This document shows, piece by piece, positions 1-8,364 of a DNA stretch of 64,000 nt. The notes under the pieces are model-generated. The model was not told the DNA's origin, searched no databases, and saw nothing but the letters and a program-made list of their open reading frames with translations. Within the stretch, counting starts at the first letter, position 1. Every line of letters begins with the position of its first letter. The stretch comes from an uncultured Flavobacteriaceae bacterium (GTDB taxonomy: Bacteria > Bacteroidota > Bacteroidia > Flavobacteriales > Flavobacteriaceae), in NCBI GenBank assembly GCA_943789455.1, contig CALSUE010000001.1, positions 251,001 to 315,000 of the forward strand. Direction: 5' to 3'. Both the position numbers and the translations under genes were made by a program.

Positions 1-1707
1 TCTCTTCATTTTTAGTGTGGGAGTTAAGTGGCCTGAAGTTGCTGTCCACTCTTCCTTTGTAATTTCAAACTCTTTTATTTGTTCCCAATTTCCAAAGTTT
101 TTATTACAAACATCTATTTCTTTTTGAATTCTTTGCCTTAAATCTTTGTTTTCTTGAAAGTTTTCTATTTTATGTCCATTTCTTTTCCCCCATTCTCTTG
201 CATATTCAAAATTAATTTGAATAAGTGCAGCAGGCATTTTTTGTGCTTCACCTATCACCATAACTTGATCTATAAAACGAGATTTTTTTAATTCACTTTC
301 AATAACAGTTGGTGCTATGTATTTTCCTCCAGAAGTTTTGAAAATTTCTTTCTTTCTATCAGTAATTTTTAAAAACCCTTCAGAATCAATTTCTCCTATA
401 TCTCCAGAGTGGAGGTATCCATTCTTTATGGTTTCAGAGGTTAAATCGTCTCTCTTGTAATAGCCTTGCATCACACAATGTCCCTTCATTAAGATTTCTC
501 CATCATCAGCAATTTTTATTTCAATGCCCTTGAGAGGTTTGCCAACAGTTCCAATTTTTAAACCATTGTGTCTTAAATCATTTAATGTAGCTCCTGGAGA
601 AGATTCAGTCATTCCGTAGCCTTCATAAACTGGAATTCCTGCAGCTGTAAACACTCTTATTAACCTTGGTTGAAGAGGAGCACTACCTGATACCATAAAT
701 TCTAAATTATTTCCTAAAGCTTCTTGCCATTTTCCAAAAATTAATTTTCTGGCAATATTGAGTTGAAAATGATACCAAAATCCATTTTTATGATAAGGTT
801 CATATTGTTCTCCAAGTTTTAACGCCCAGAAGAAAAGCTTTTTCTTTACCCCTGATAATTTACTTCCTTTGTCTACAATTTTATCAAATATTTTTTCTAA
901 AAGTCTTGGAACTACCGCTATCATATTAGGTTTAACCTCTCTTATATTATCTCCTAATAATTCTATACTTTCTGCAAAAAAAATACTGATTCCCATCATT
1001 TGACAATAATACCCTGATACTCTTTCAAAGACGTGACTTACGGGTAGGTAGCTAATAGTTCTTTTACTAGGACCTACAAGATCTAATCTATCTGCAGTAA
1101 CTTTTATGTTTTGAACGATATTTTCATGCGATAGCATTACTCCTTTTGGTGTTCCTGTAGTTCCAGAAGTGTAGATAATAGTAGCTATGTCTTGTGGGTT
1201 AATCTGCTTTTTAATTTCCTCAACTTTTTCTTGAGAATTATTGTTTTTTCCAAGCTCTAAAAAAGAATCCCATCCAATTTTTGAGTTATCATCGAGTCGA
1301 AAAATTTCTTTAAGTTGAGTTTTACTTTGAACAGCTTTAACCTTCTCATAAATCTCATCTCCTGCAATAAAGCAATATTTAGAATCTGAATGATTTAAAA
1401 CATATTCATAATCTTTTTCAGATAATGTAGCATAAAGAGGAACATTTTGCGCACCTATCTGTAAGATTCCAATATCTAAGAAGTGCCATTTAGGTTGATT
1501 TACAGGAACAATAATTGCAATTTTATCATTTGGCTTTATTCCTAAGGTTAATAATGCTCTACTGACTTGATTAGCAATTGAAATAAATTCTTGACTAGAA
1601 TAACTTATCCAGTTTCCATTTTCTTTATAAACTAATGATTTCTTTTGTGGATAGTTGCTGTTTTGATATTCTAAGCAATCAAAAACTCGAGTTATTTTTT
1701 CAGTCAT
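1..1707 (-). CDS. Long-chain fatty acid--CoA ligase (AMP-forming), C-terminus outside window
   Basis: Activates long-chain fatty acids to acyl-CoA through an acyl-adenylate, at the cytoplasmic membrane. The reading frame is open from an ATG at 1707 to the window edge, 569 codons without a stop; the family is usually about 590-600 residues, so only a short tail is missing. Visible motifs are the AMP-binding loop YTSGTTGTPKGV near residue 177, the GYGMTE motif near residue 359 and the downstream GYLHSGDIG and TDRKKEIFKTSGGKYIAP signatures typical of FACL/FadD15-like enzymes. It lies downstream of purL and is separated from it by a terminator hairpin, so it is probably transcribed on its own. 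The family is clear; the exact chain-length preference cannot be read from the sequence. Confidence 0.93.
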   Translation of the reverse strand, partial: MTEKITRVFDCLEYQNSNYPQKKSLVYKENGNWISYSSQEFISIANQVSRALLTLGIKPNDKIAIIVPVNQPKWHFLDIGILQIGAQNVPLYATLSEKDYEYVLNHSDSKYCFIAGDEIYEKVKAVQSKTQLKEIFRLDDNSKIGWDSFLELGKNNNSQEKVEEIKKQINPQDIATIIYTSGTTGTPKGVMLSHENIVQNIKVTADRLDLVGPSKRTISYLPVSHVFERVSGYYCQMMGISIFFAESIELLGDNIREVKPNMIAVVPRLLEKIFDKIVDKGSKLSGVKKKLFFWALKLGEQYEPYHKNGFWYHFQLNIARKLIFGKWQEALGNNLEFMVSGSAPLQPRLIRVFTAAGIPVYEGYGMTESSPGATLNDLRHNGLKIGTVGKPLKGIEIKIADDGEILMKGHCVMQGYYKRDDLTSETIKNGYLHSGDIGEIDSEGFLKITDRKKEIFKTSGGKYIAPTVIESELKKSRFIDQVMVIGEAQKMPAALIQINFEYAREWGKRNGHKIENFQENKDLRQRIQKEIDVCNKNFGNWEQIKEFEITKEEWTATSGHLTPTLKMKR

Positions 1708-1730
1708 AATTATTTTATATACGAGCAAGA

Positions 1731-1760
1731 TAAAAAAAATAGGCTTCATTGCTGAAGCCT
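1731..1760 (-). terminator. Rho-independent terminator of purL
   Basis: AGGCTTCA/TGAAGCCT forms an 8 bp stem with a TTGC loop at 1741-1760. On the minus strand it is followed by a run of seven or more T (complement of the A-run at 1731-1740). It lies about 130 bases past the purL stop, just before the acyl-CoA ligase start. Confidence 0.8.
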
Positions 1761-1889
1761 AGATAATTGATGTAAAAATTTTTACCCCTAAAAATGAAAA
1801 ATCAATCAAGACAAATCTAAATAAAAAATTGTTATAAACAATAGTATTTATTTTTTTTTTGAGAAAAATAAGAAATTAAAAAAATTATT

Positions 1890-4800
1890 CTATTTTTTAT
1901 TAAACCAACGCCTAGCATTAATAAATGCCTCTATCCATGGAGAAACTTCATCTTTTCTGTTTTCTACATAGTTTGCCCAATTCCATTGATATGTAGATCT
2001 TTCTATATGAGGCATGGTAGCTAAATGTCTCCCTGACTTGTCACACATCATGGCAGTATTAAAATCAGAACCGTTTGGATTGTGTGGGTAGGCGTCATAT
2101 GCATATTTGGCTACAATATCATAATTATCTTCAGGGTAGGGGAAGGTAAACTTACCCTCACCATGAGATATCCAAACTCCAAGTGTACTACCTGCTAAGC
2201 TTGATAACATCACTGAATTGTTTTCTTGAATTTTAACAGATGTAAAAGCACTTTCGTGCTTCTTAGAATCATTATAAGTCATTTTTCCATGATTTTCATG
2301 TTCTGGATTTATTAATCCCAATTCCATCCATAACTGACATCCATTACATATCCCAACACTCAATGTATCTTCTCTATCAAAAAAAGATTTTAGTGCTTTT
2401 TTTGCTTTCTCATTATATAAGAATGCACCAGCCCATCCTTTTGCAGACCCAAGGACATCAGAATTTGAAAAACCGCCAACAGCTCCAATAAATTGAATAT
2501 CTTCTAATGTTTCTCTCCCAGATATTAGATCTGTCATGTGAACATCTTTAACATCAAAACCTGCTAAATACATAGCGTTTGCCATTTCACGCTCAGAATT
2601 ACTACCTTTTTCACGAATAATAGCTGCTTTTGGCCTTGGTTGATTGCTATTTATTTTAGGAAGTTTTCCTGAAAAATTAGAAGGGAATTTAAATTGTAAA
2701 GGTTGTTTTTTGAAATTTTTGAATCGATGTTCAGCTAAACCATTTGAAGTTTGTTTTTGATCCAATAAATAAGAAGTCTTAAACCAAGTGTCTCTGATTG
2801 ATGAAATATCAAAATTAAAGATGTCTTCGTTATTTTTTAGTGTTACAGTCCCTTTGTTTACAACTTCCCCAATCTTAAAAAACTCAATAGCATTTTCTTG
2901 TAAATATTTTTCAATGGAAGCATCACCCTGAAATACAATTCCAGTATTTTCAGAGAATAGTAACTTAATAGAATCATTTTCAGATAATGCGGTAAGGTCT
3001 ATATTAGCCCCAATATTATTATCTGCAAAACACATTTCAAGTAAGGTTGTAATTAAACCTCCAGAAGCTACATCATGTCCTGAGTAAATTCTATCTTCTT
3101 TAATTAGGTTTTGAATAGTGTTAAATGTATCTTTTACAAAAGCTGAATTCTTCACATCAGGAGCTTCATTACCAATGGTATTTAAAATTTGATTAAAAGA
3201 ACTGCCACCTAATTTGAACGAATCTTGTGAAACATTAATATAATATATATCCCCTCCATTAAGTTTGAAAACGGGTTCAATAACTTTTTTAATTTGATTA
3301 CAGTTTCCTGCAGCGGATATGATAACAGTTCCAGGAGAAATTACATCTTCTTTTGGATACTTTTGTTTCATAGATAATGAATCTTTACCGGTAGGAACAT
3401 TAATTCCTAATTCAATTGAGAATTTTGAAATTGCTTCTACAGCTTCGTAAAGACGAGCATCTTCACCCTCGTTTTTACATGGCCACATCCAGTTTGCAGA
3501 TAAAGACACACTTTTTAAATTGTCTTTCAACGGGGCCCAAATCATATTTGTTAGTGCTTCAGTAATAGCATTTCTACTTCCAGCTTTGGGGTCTATTAAA
3601 GCAGCTATGGGAGCATGTCCAATAGAAGTAGCTACTCCTTCTTTACCATTGTAATCTAATGCCATAACACCAACATTATTGAGAGGAATTTGTAAAGGTC
3701 CTACACATTGTTGTTTGGCAACTTTACCCCCTACACATCTATCTACTTTATTTGTTAACCAATCTTTACAAGCTACTGCCTCTAATTGTAAAACTTGATC
3801 CAAATAAATATGTAAATTTTTGGTTTTATATCTAGGGTTTTTATAATTTCTTTGTATGGTTTTATCAGTCATTATCGTTTTAGGAGAGCTTCCAAACATA
3901 TCCTCTAATGCCAAATCCATAGGGGTGTCTCCATTGGTTTTAGATTCAAAAGTGAATCTATTATTACCAGTAACCTCCCCAACTTTATACATAGGTGAGC
4001 GTTCTCTTTCAGCTATTTTCTGAAGGGTGTCTGAATGTTTCTCTGCTATAACTAAGCCCATTCTTTCTTGTGATTCGTTCCCAATGATCTCTTTTGCAGA
4101 TAATGTAGGATCCCCAACGGGTAGTTTATCTAAATTGATTTTACCTCCTGTATCCTCAACTAATTCAGATAAACAATTTAAATGGCCCCCTGCACCATGA
4201 TCATGGATTGAAACTATAAAATTTTCTTCACTTTCTATCATGCCTCTTACTGCATTTGCAGCACGTTTTTGCATTTCAGGATTAGATCTTTGCACAGCAT
4301 TAAGTTCAATTCCAGATGCAAATTCTCCTGTGTCTGCTGAGGAAACTGCAGCTCCTCCCATACCAATTCTATAGTTTTCTCCACCTAAAATGACAATTTT
4401 GTCACCTTCTTTTGGAGTATCTTTTAATGCTTGGTTAGCTTTTCCATATCCAATACCTCCAGCTTGCATAATCACTTTATCAAACCCAAGTTTCCTTGAC
4501 GCTGATGCACTAGAAGAAGAATTTTCTTCATGTTCAAAAGTTAAAACAGATCCTGTTATGAGTGGTTGCCCAAACTTATTTCCAAAATCAGAGGCTCCAT
4601 TTGATGCTTTTATTAAAATATCCATAGGGGTTTGGTATAACCAATGTCGTTCTTTCATTTTTTGTTCCCAAAATCGATCTTTAGTTAGACGTGAGTAAGA
4701 TGTCATGTAAACAGCAGTTCCAGCTAAAGGCAGAGACCCTTTTCCACCAGCCAATCGATCTCTAATTTCACCACCAGATCCGGTAGCTGCACCATTAAAA

Positions 4801-5588
4801 GGTTCAACAGTAGTAGGGAAGTTGTGGGTTTCTGCTTTTAAAGAAATTACAGAATCAAATTTTTCTGTTTTATAATAGTCTGGAATGTCTGCTCTTTTTG
4901 GTGCAAATTGTTCTACAGAAGGTCCTTTTATAAATGCAACATTGTCCTTATAAGCAGAGACAATATCATTGGGGTGTTGTTTAGAGGTTTCTTTAATCAT
5001 CTTGAAAAGAGAGGTGGGTTTTTCCACACCATCAATGACAAAAGTTCCATTAAAAATCTTGTGTCTACAATGTTCAGAGTTTACCTGTGAAAAACCAAAA
5101 ACTTCAGAATCTGTTAGTTTTCGATCAATTTTTTTAGAAACACCTTCTAAATATGTGATTTCTTCTTCATTTAGAGCCAACCCTTCTTTGGTGTTGTAAG
5201 AAGCTATGTCATCAATTAAAAAAATAGGTTCTGGTTGAACATCTATGGTAAATATATTTTGATCTAAAGTAGAGAATTTTTGAAAGATCATAGCATCGTA
5301 ATCAGTGAAGTCTTTATCAACATAATTAAATTCTTCTATCCTTTTAATACCTGAAATTCCCATATTTTCTGTTATTTCTACAGCATTCGTACTCCAGGGA
5401 GTTATCATTGCAGATCTTGGGCCAATAAAGAAGTCATCTATAGATGCTACTTCTTTATTAGTTTCTTTTGAGATTAGCTCAGAGCAAGAAAATAACCAAG
5501 TTAGTTTAGTTTTATCTTCCTTACTTAATTCTTCTGTTGTTTGAACAGCAAATACCTTGCTATTTGGGTTTCCAAAGAAATTGATCAT
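1890..5588 (-). CDS. purL: Phosphoribosylformylglycinamidine synthase, long single-chain form
   Basis: Fourth step of purine synthesis: FGAR + glutamine + ATP gives FGAM. At 1232 residues it is the large fused PurL of gammaproteobacteria and eukaryotes, not the split PurS/PurQ/PurL set. Motifs seen: SEHCRHKIFNG near residue 167, the substrate loop ETHNFPTTVEPFNGAATGSG near 255, a second AIR synthase-like half in the middle, and a C-terminal class I glutaminase with nucleophile Cys in GICNGCQLW (about 1081) and the His/Glu pair in MPHIER (about 1194/1196). All parts look intact. The ATG at 5588 gives the expected N-terminus. A TAnnTTTG element sits 29 bases upstream. Confidence 0.98.
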   Translation of the reverse strand: MINFFGNPNSKVFAVQTTEELSKEDKTKLTWLFSCSELISKETNKEVASIDDFFIGPRSAMITPWSTNAVEITENMGISGIKRIEEFNYVDKDFTDYDAMIFQKFSTLDQNIFTIDVQPEPIFLIDDIASYNTKEGLALNEEEITYLEGVSKKIDRKLTDSEVFGFSQVNSEHCRHKIFNGTFVIDGVEKPTSLFKMIKETSKQHPNDIVSAYKDNVAFIKGPSVEQFAPKRADIPDYYKTEKFDSVISLKAETHNFPTTVEPFNGAATGSGGEIRDRLAGGKGSLPLAGTAVYMTSYSRLTKDRFWEQKMKERHWLYQTPMDILIKASNGASDFGNKFGQPLITGSVLTFEHEENSSSSASASRKLGFDKVIMQAGGIGYGKANQALKDTPKEGDKIVILGGENYRIGMGGAAVSSADTGEFASGIELNAVQRSNPEMQKRAANAVRGMIESEENFIVSIHDHGAGGHLNCLSELVEDTGGKINLDKLPVGDPTLSAKEIIGNESQERMGLVIAEKHSDTLQKIAERERSPMYKVGEVTGNNRFTFESKTNGDTPMDLALEDMFGSSPKTIMTDKTIQRNYKNPRYKTKNLHIYLDQVLQLEAVACKDWLTNKVDRCVGGKVAKQQCVGPLQIPLNNVGVMALDYNGKEGVATSIGHAPIAALIDPKAGSRNAITEALTNMIWAPLKDNLKSVSLSANWMWPCKNEGEDARLYEAVEAISKFSIELGINVPTGKDSLSMKQKYPKEDVISPGTVIISAAGNCNQIKKVIEPVFKLNGGDIYYINVSQDSFKLGGSSFNQILNTIGNEAPDVKNSAFVKDTFNTIQNLIKEDRIYSGHDVASGGLITTLLEMCFADNNIGANIDLTALSENDSIKLLFSENTGIVFQGDASIEKYLQENAIEFFKIGEVVNKGTVTLKNNEDIFNFDISSIRDTWFKTSYLLDQKQTSNGLAEHRFKNFKKQPLQFKFPSNFSGKLPKINSNQPRPKAAIIREKGSNSEREMANAMYLAGFDVKDVHMTDLISGRETLEDIQFIGAVGGFSNSDVLGSAKGWAGAFLYNEKAKKALKSFFDREDTLSVGICNGCQLWMELGLINPEHENHGKMTYNDSKKHESAFTSVKIQENNSVMLSSLAGSTLGVWISHGEGKFTFPYPEDNYDIVAKYAYDAYPHNPNGSDFNTAMMCDKSGRHLATMPHIERSTYQWNWANYVENRKDEVSPWIEAFINARRWFNKK

Positions 5589-5616
5589 TCTGAATATGAT
5601 TTGTTAAATTATCTAG

Positions 5617-5624
5617 CAAATTTA
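5617..5624 (-). promoter_or_regulatory. Possible -7 element upstream of purL
   Basis: The minus strand reads TAAATTTG, a full match to the Bacteroidota TAnnTTTG -7 element, 29 bases before the purL ATG. No TTG is found at the expected -33 spacing, so this is a weak call. The remaining 279-base gap to the next gene (5589-5867) holds only AT-rich sequence and a weak AGAATAT/ATATTCT inverted repeat (5790-5820). I see no purine riboswitch fold there. Confidence 0.35.
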
Positions 5625-5867
5625 AAAACTTTCACTCTTAAGTTTATTAAACTAAACCTCTTTTTTGAAAGGTTATAAATCATTTATCAACAAAAAATCA
5701 ATATATTGAAAGAATATATTTAAAATTGTGTTTTTTAGATGAATATTGAGTCTTTAGATTTTAAAATTAAACGACCCTATACCATAGACAGAATATTTTT
5801 AAAACACACACACATATTCTATTTAAACTATCGAAGAAAACTATAGTCTTAGTATAAATTTTTACAA

Positions 5868-7265
5868 ATGAAAAAAATCTCAAAAGCAGTAAGTTTACTA
5901 GGTCTTCTTTTTATTCTTGTTAGCGGAACAATAGATTTGGACGATTTATTTAACTACGAAACCCAAAACATTCCCTCATATATAACTAAAGATAATACAC
6001 CAGAAACCAATCTTATTAACAATGAAATAACGACGTTAGGGAGAGTTCTGTTTTATGATAAAAATTTATCTGAAAATAATACAATAGCTTGTGCAAGTTG
6101 TCATCAACAAGCTTTTGCTTTTAGCGATCCTTTAACTTCTAGTGTTGGATTAAACGGTGGTAATACAGGAAGACACTCTATGCGTTTAGTGAATAGTCGA
6201 TTTTCAAATGAAGAAAAATTTTTTTGGGATGAAAGAGCAGCTAGCCTTGAAGATCAAGTTACACAACCCATTCAAGATCATGTAGAAATGGGTTTTAGTG
6301 GAACTAATGGTGATCCAAATTTCAATGATTTAATACTTAAACTTTCTGCAATAGATTATTATCAAATCTTGTTTGAGTTTGCTTTTGGAAATTCTACTAT
6401 TGATGAAGATAAAATTCAAAAAGCTTTAGCTCAGTTTGTTAGAAGTATTCAATCTTTTGATTCTAAATTTGATGAAGGTTTAGAGCAAGCTCCAAATTTA
6501 AATGCCCCTTTTCCAAATTATACTCCACAAGAAAATTTAGGAAAGCAATTATTTTTAAGCCCTCCTCCAAATGGTGGAGCTGGATGTGTTGGATGCCATG
6601 CTCCACCTGAGTTTGATATAGACCCCAATACACTAAATAATGGAGTCATTGGAGTGATTGGTAGTACAACCGAAGTAGATTTAACCAATACACGATCACC
6701 TTCTTTAAGAGATTTAGTTAATCCAGACGGAAGTTTAAATGGGCCGATGATGCATGATGGGAGTATGACTTCTTTATTGCAGGTTATAGAGCATTATAAC
6801 AACATTCCTAATAATCCTGCCAATACTAATTTGGACAATAGATTACAAAGGCCCGGTAATCAAACCCAACAATTAAACTTAAACACCAATGAGAAAAATG
6901 CATTAGAAGCTTTTTTGAAAACATTAACTGGTACAGGTGTTTATACCAATGAAATATGGTCTGATCCTTTTGATAATGATGGGAATATTGCTGTAATAGG
7001 TAACCAATTGTCTGCTAATGAACCTATTTTTGAAAAGAGTATTACTGTTTTTCCTAATCCAGTTTCAACAGACTTAACTATTCAGATAGAAACTGGAAAC
7101 TATAGAGTAACCATTTATAGTTTGCTGGGAACCATGATGGTAGATGAAGAGATTTCAGGTACTAAAAAAATGAACCTTCAATTTTTAGCCAAAGGAGTTT
7201 ATATTTTAAAAATCCAAGATTTAGATTCCAATAACTCTTTTAATAAAAAGTTTATTAAATATTAG
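5868..7265 (+). CDS. Di-heme cytochrome c peroxidase/MauG-family protein with T9SS type A sorting domain
   Basis: A secreted c-type cytochrome of the bacterial cytochrome c peroxidase/MauG family. Two CxxCH haem sites are present: CASCH (Cys75, Cys78, His79) and CVGCH (Cys240, Cys243, His244); MMHDGSM near residue 300 probably supplies a distal ligand. A signal peptide covers about the first 20 residues. The last 75 residues (from ITVFPNPVSTDLTI) are a T9SS type A C-terminal sorting domain, so the product is predicted to be exported and attached or released by the type IX system. It converges with the endonuclease gene 13 bases downstream. Whether it reduces peroxide or modifies a protein like MauG cannot be decided here. 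Confidence 0.93.
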   Translation: MKKISKAVSLLGLLFILVSGTIDLDDLFNYETQNIPSYITKDNTPETNLINNEITTLGRVLFYDKNLSENNTIACASCHQQAFAFSDPLTSSVGLNGGNTGRHSMRLVNSRFSNEEKFFWDERAASLEDQVTQPIQDHVEMGFSGTNGDPNFNDLILKLSAIDYYQILFEFAFGNSTIDEDKIQKALAQFVRSIQSFDSKFDEGLEQAPNLNAPFPNYTPQENLGKQLFLSPPPNGGAGCVGCHAPPEFDIDPNTLNNGVIGVIGSTTEVDLTNTRSPSLRDLVNPDGSLNGPMMHDGSMTSLLQVIEHYNNIPNNPANTNLDNRLQRPGNQTQQLNLNTNEKNALEAFLKTLTGTGVYTNEIWSDPFDNDGNIAVIGNQLSANEPIFEKSITVFPNPVSTDLTIQIETGNYRVTIYSLLGTMMVDEEISGTKKMNLQFLAKGVYILKIQDLDSNNSFNKKFIKY

Positions 7266-7278
7266 AACAACTTCCTGG

Positions 7279-8364
7279 TTATCTTTTAATAAATTTTCTA
7301 GTGATTGAACTTCTGTTATTAGATATTTTAATCATATAAATTCCCCTACCGATAGAAGAAATGTCAAGTTGAGAGTTTTCAGGGTAAATAGTCTTTTTAA
7401 GTAGCTCTTTACCTAGAATAGAATATATCTTAACTGTTACCTTTTCCTTATTGATAATTTGAATATAATTACCAACGGTAGGGTTGGGGTATATAGTTGT
7501 TTGATTATTTAGTGAATACTCCGAATTTGAAAGTAGCATACCCCAGATTGAATTAACATATTCTGGATAATCTATAAAAGGATTTCTATTTCCTTGAAAA
7601 TTATAAGCTTCATTATTTCTCTTTATTTCACGAGCACTTACGGGATCATCATTATGCCATTTATAAAGTAATTGTAAATACCATATCTCATAAACTTGGT
7701 TATTAGTTCCATTTAATGGGTTATTAGTTGTTGTGTGATTATCCCATGAATTATCAGTTACTTCGTCTTCATATCTCACAGCAAAATACAATAGCATTCT
7801 AGCAATATCTCCCTTAAATTCATCTATGGGTTCAAAAACAACCCCAGAATATGATCCAAAAGTATTTTGACCAACTTTTGAGCCATTATCTGACATCCAA
7901 GTGTCATTAGTAACTTCACCAAATGGATAATTCGCCCTCCTATTATTAACATAACCGTCAGTTGGAACAACATGATGAATATCTGTTCTCATAGGAAGTT
8001 GCTCATTGAAAAAACCTTGTGGAAAAATATGTTCACGGTTATAGCAATCATTTTCAGAATTATAGTTTCCACAAGTTCTATCGTTATGATTATAATTATA
8101 GGAATCATCACCTGATGGATTCTCTGAATATATATCTAAAACAGTATTATCATTTTCATAAAAAGAATCATTATCACTATCAATATAGGCATCATATAAA
8201 GCACCATATCCTTGGTCAACATGTCCGTTAGAAATGATTGATTTTAATTGTGTTTTTAAGGTATATCCACTTCCTGTGGCAGAATTATAATAGCCCGGTG
8301 GGATTTGAGCAAAAGAATTTATTCCTGATGTAATTAAAATGAACACAAGTATTTTTTTTGTCAT
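7279..8364 (-). CDS. Secreted endonuclease I family nuclease with T9SS type A sorting domain
   Basis: A His-Me finger nuclease of the EndA/endonuclease I family that degrades DNA or RNA outside the cell. The nuclease core shows NREHIFPQGFF followed by DIHHVVPTDGYVNNRRAN, the His/Asn/Arg signature of the family, and the usual FKGDIARMLLYFAVRYED block. A signal peptide (ending near NSFA) leads and a T9SS type A domain (TIYPNPTVGNYIQI to the end) closes the 361-residue protein. I place the start at the ATG at 8364, which overlaps the TGA of the upstream nuclease gene as TGATG, rather than at the TTG one codon earlier; this arrangement suggests translational coupling. It is a shorter paralogue of its neighbour. 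Confidence 0.92.
   Translation of the reverse strand: MTKKILVFILITSGINSFAQIPPGYYNSATGSGYTLKTQLKSIISNGHVDQGYGALYDAYIDSDNDSFYENDNTVLDIYSENPSGDDSYNYNHNDRTCGNYNSENDCYNREHIFPQGFFNEQLPMRTDIHHVVPTDGYVNNRRANYPFGEVTNDTWMSDNGSKVGQNTFGSYSGVVFEPIDEFKGDIARMLLYFAVRYEDEVTDNSWDNHTTTNNPLNGTNNQVYEIWYLQLLYKWHNDDPVSAREIKRNNEAYNFQGNRNPFIDYPEYVNSIWGMLLSNSEYSLNNQTTIYPNPTVGNYIQIINKEKVTVKIYSILGKELLKKTIYPENSQLDISSIGRGIYMIKISNNRSSITRKFIKR

Noticed and set aside
5739..5846. A 35-residue basic frame upstream of the cytochrome c peroxidase-like gene
   Set aside because: It starts in AT-rich non-coding DNA, has no promoter match close by, and its composition looks like translated intergenic sequence; no domain is visible.
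5589..5867. Purine riboswitch or PurR site upstream of purL
   Set aside because: No recognisable aptamer fold or palindromic operator was seen; only a -7-like element.
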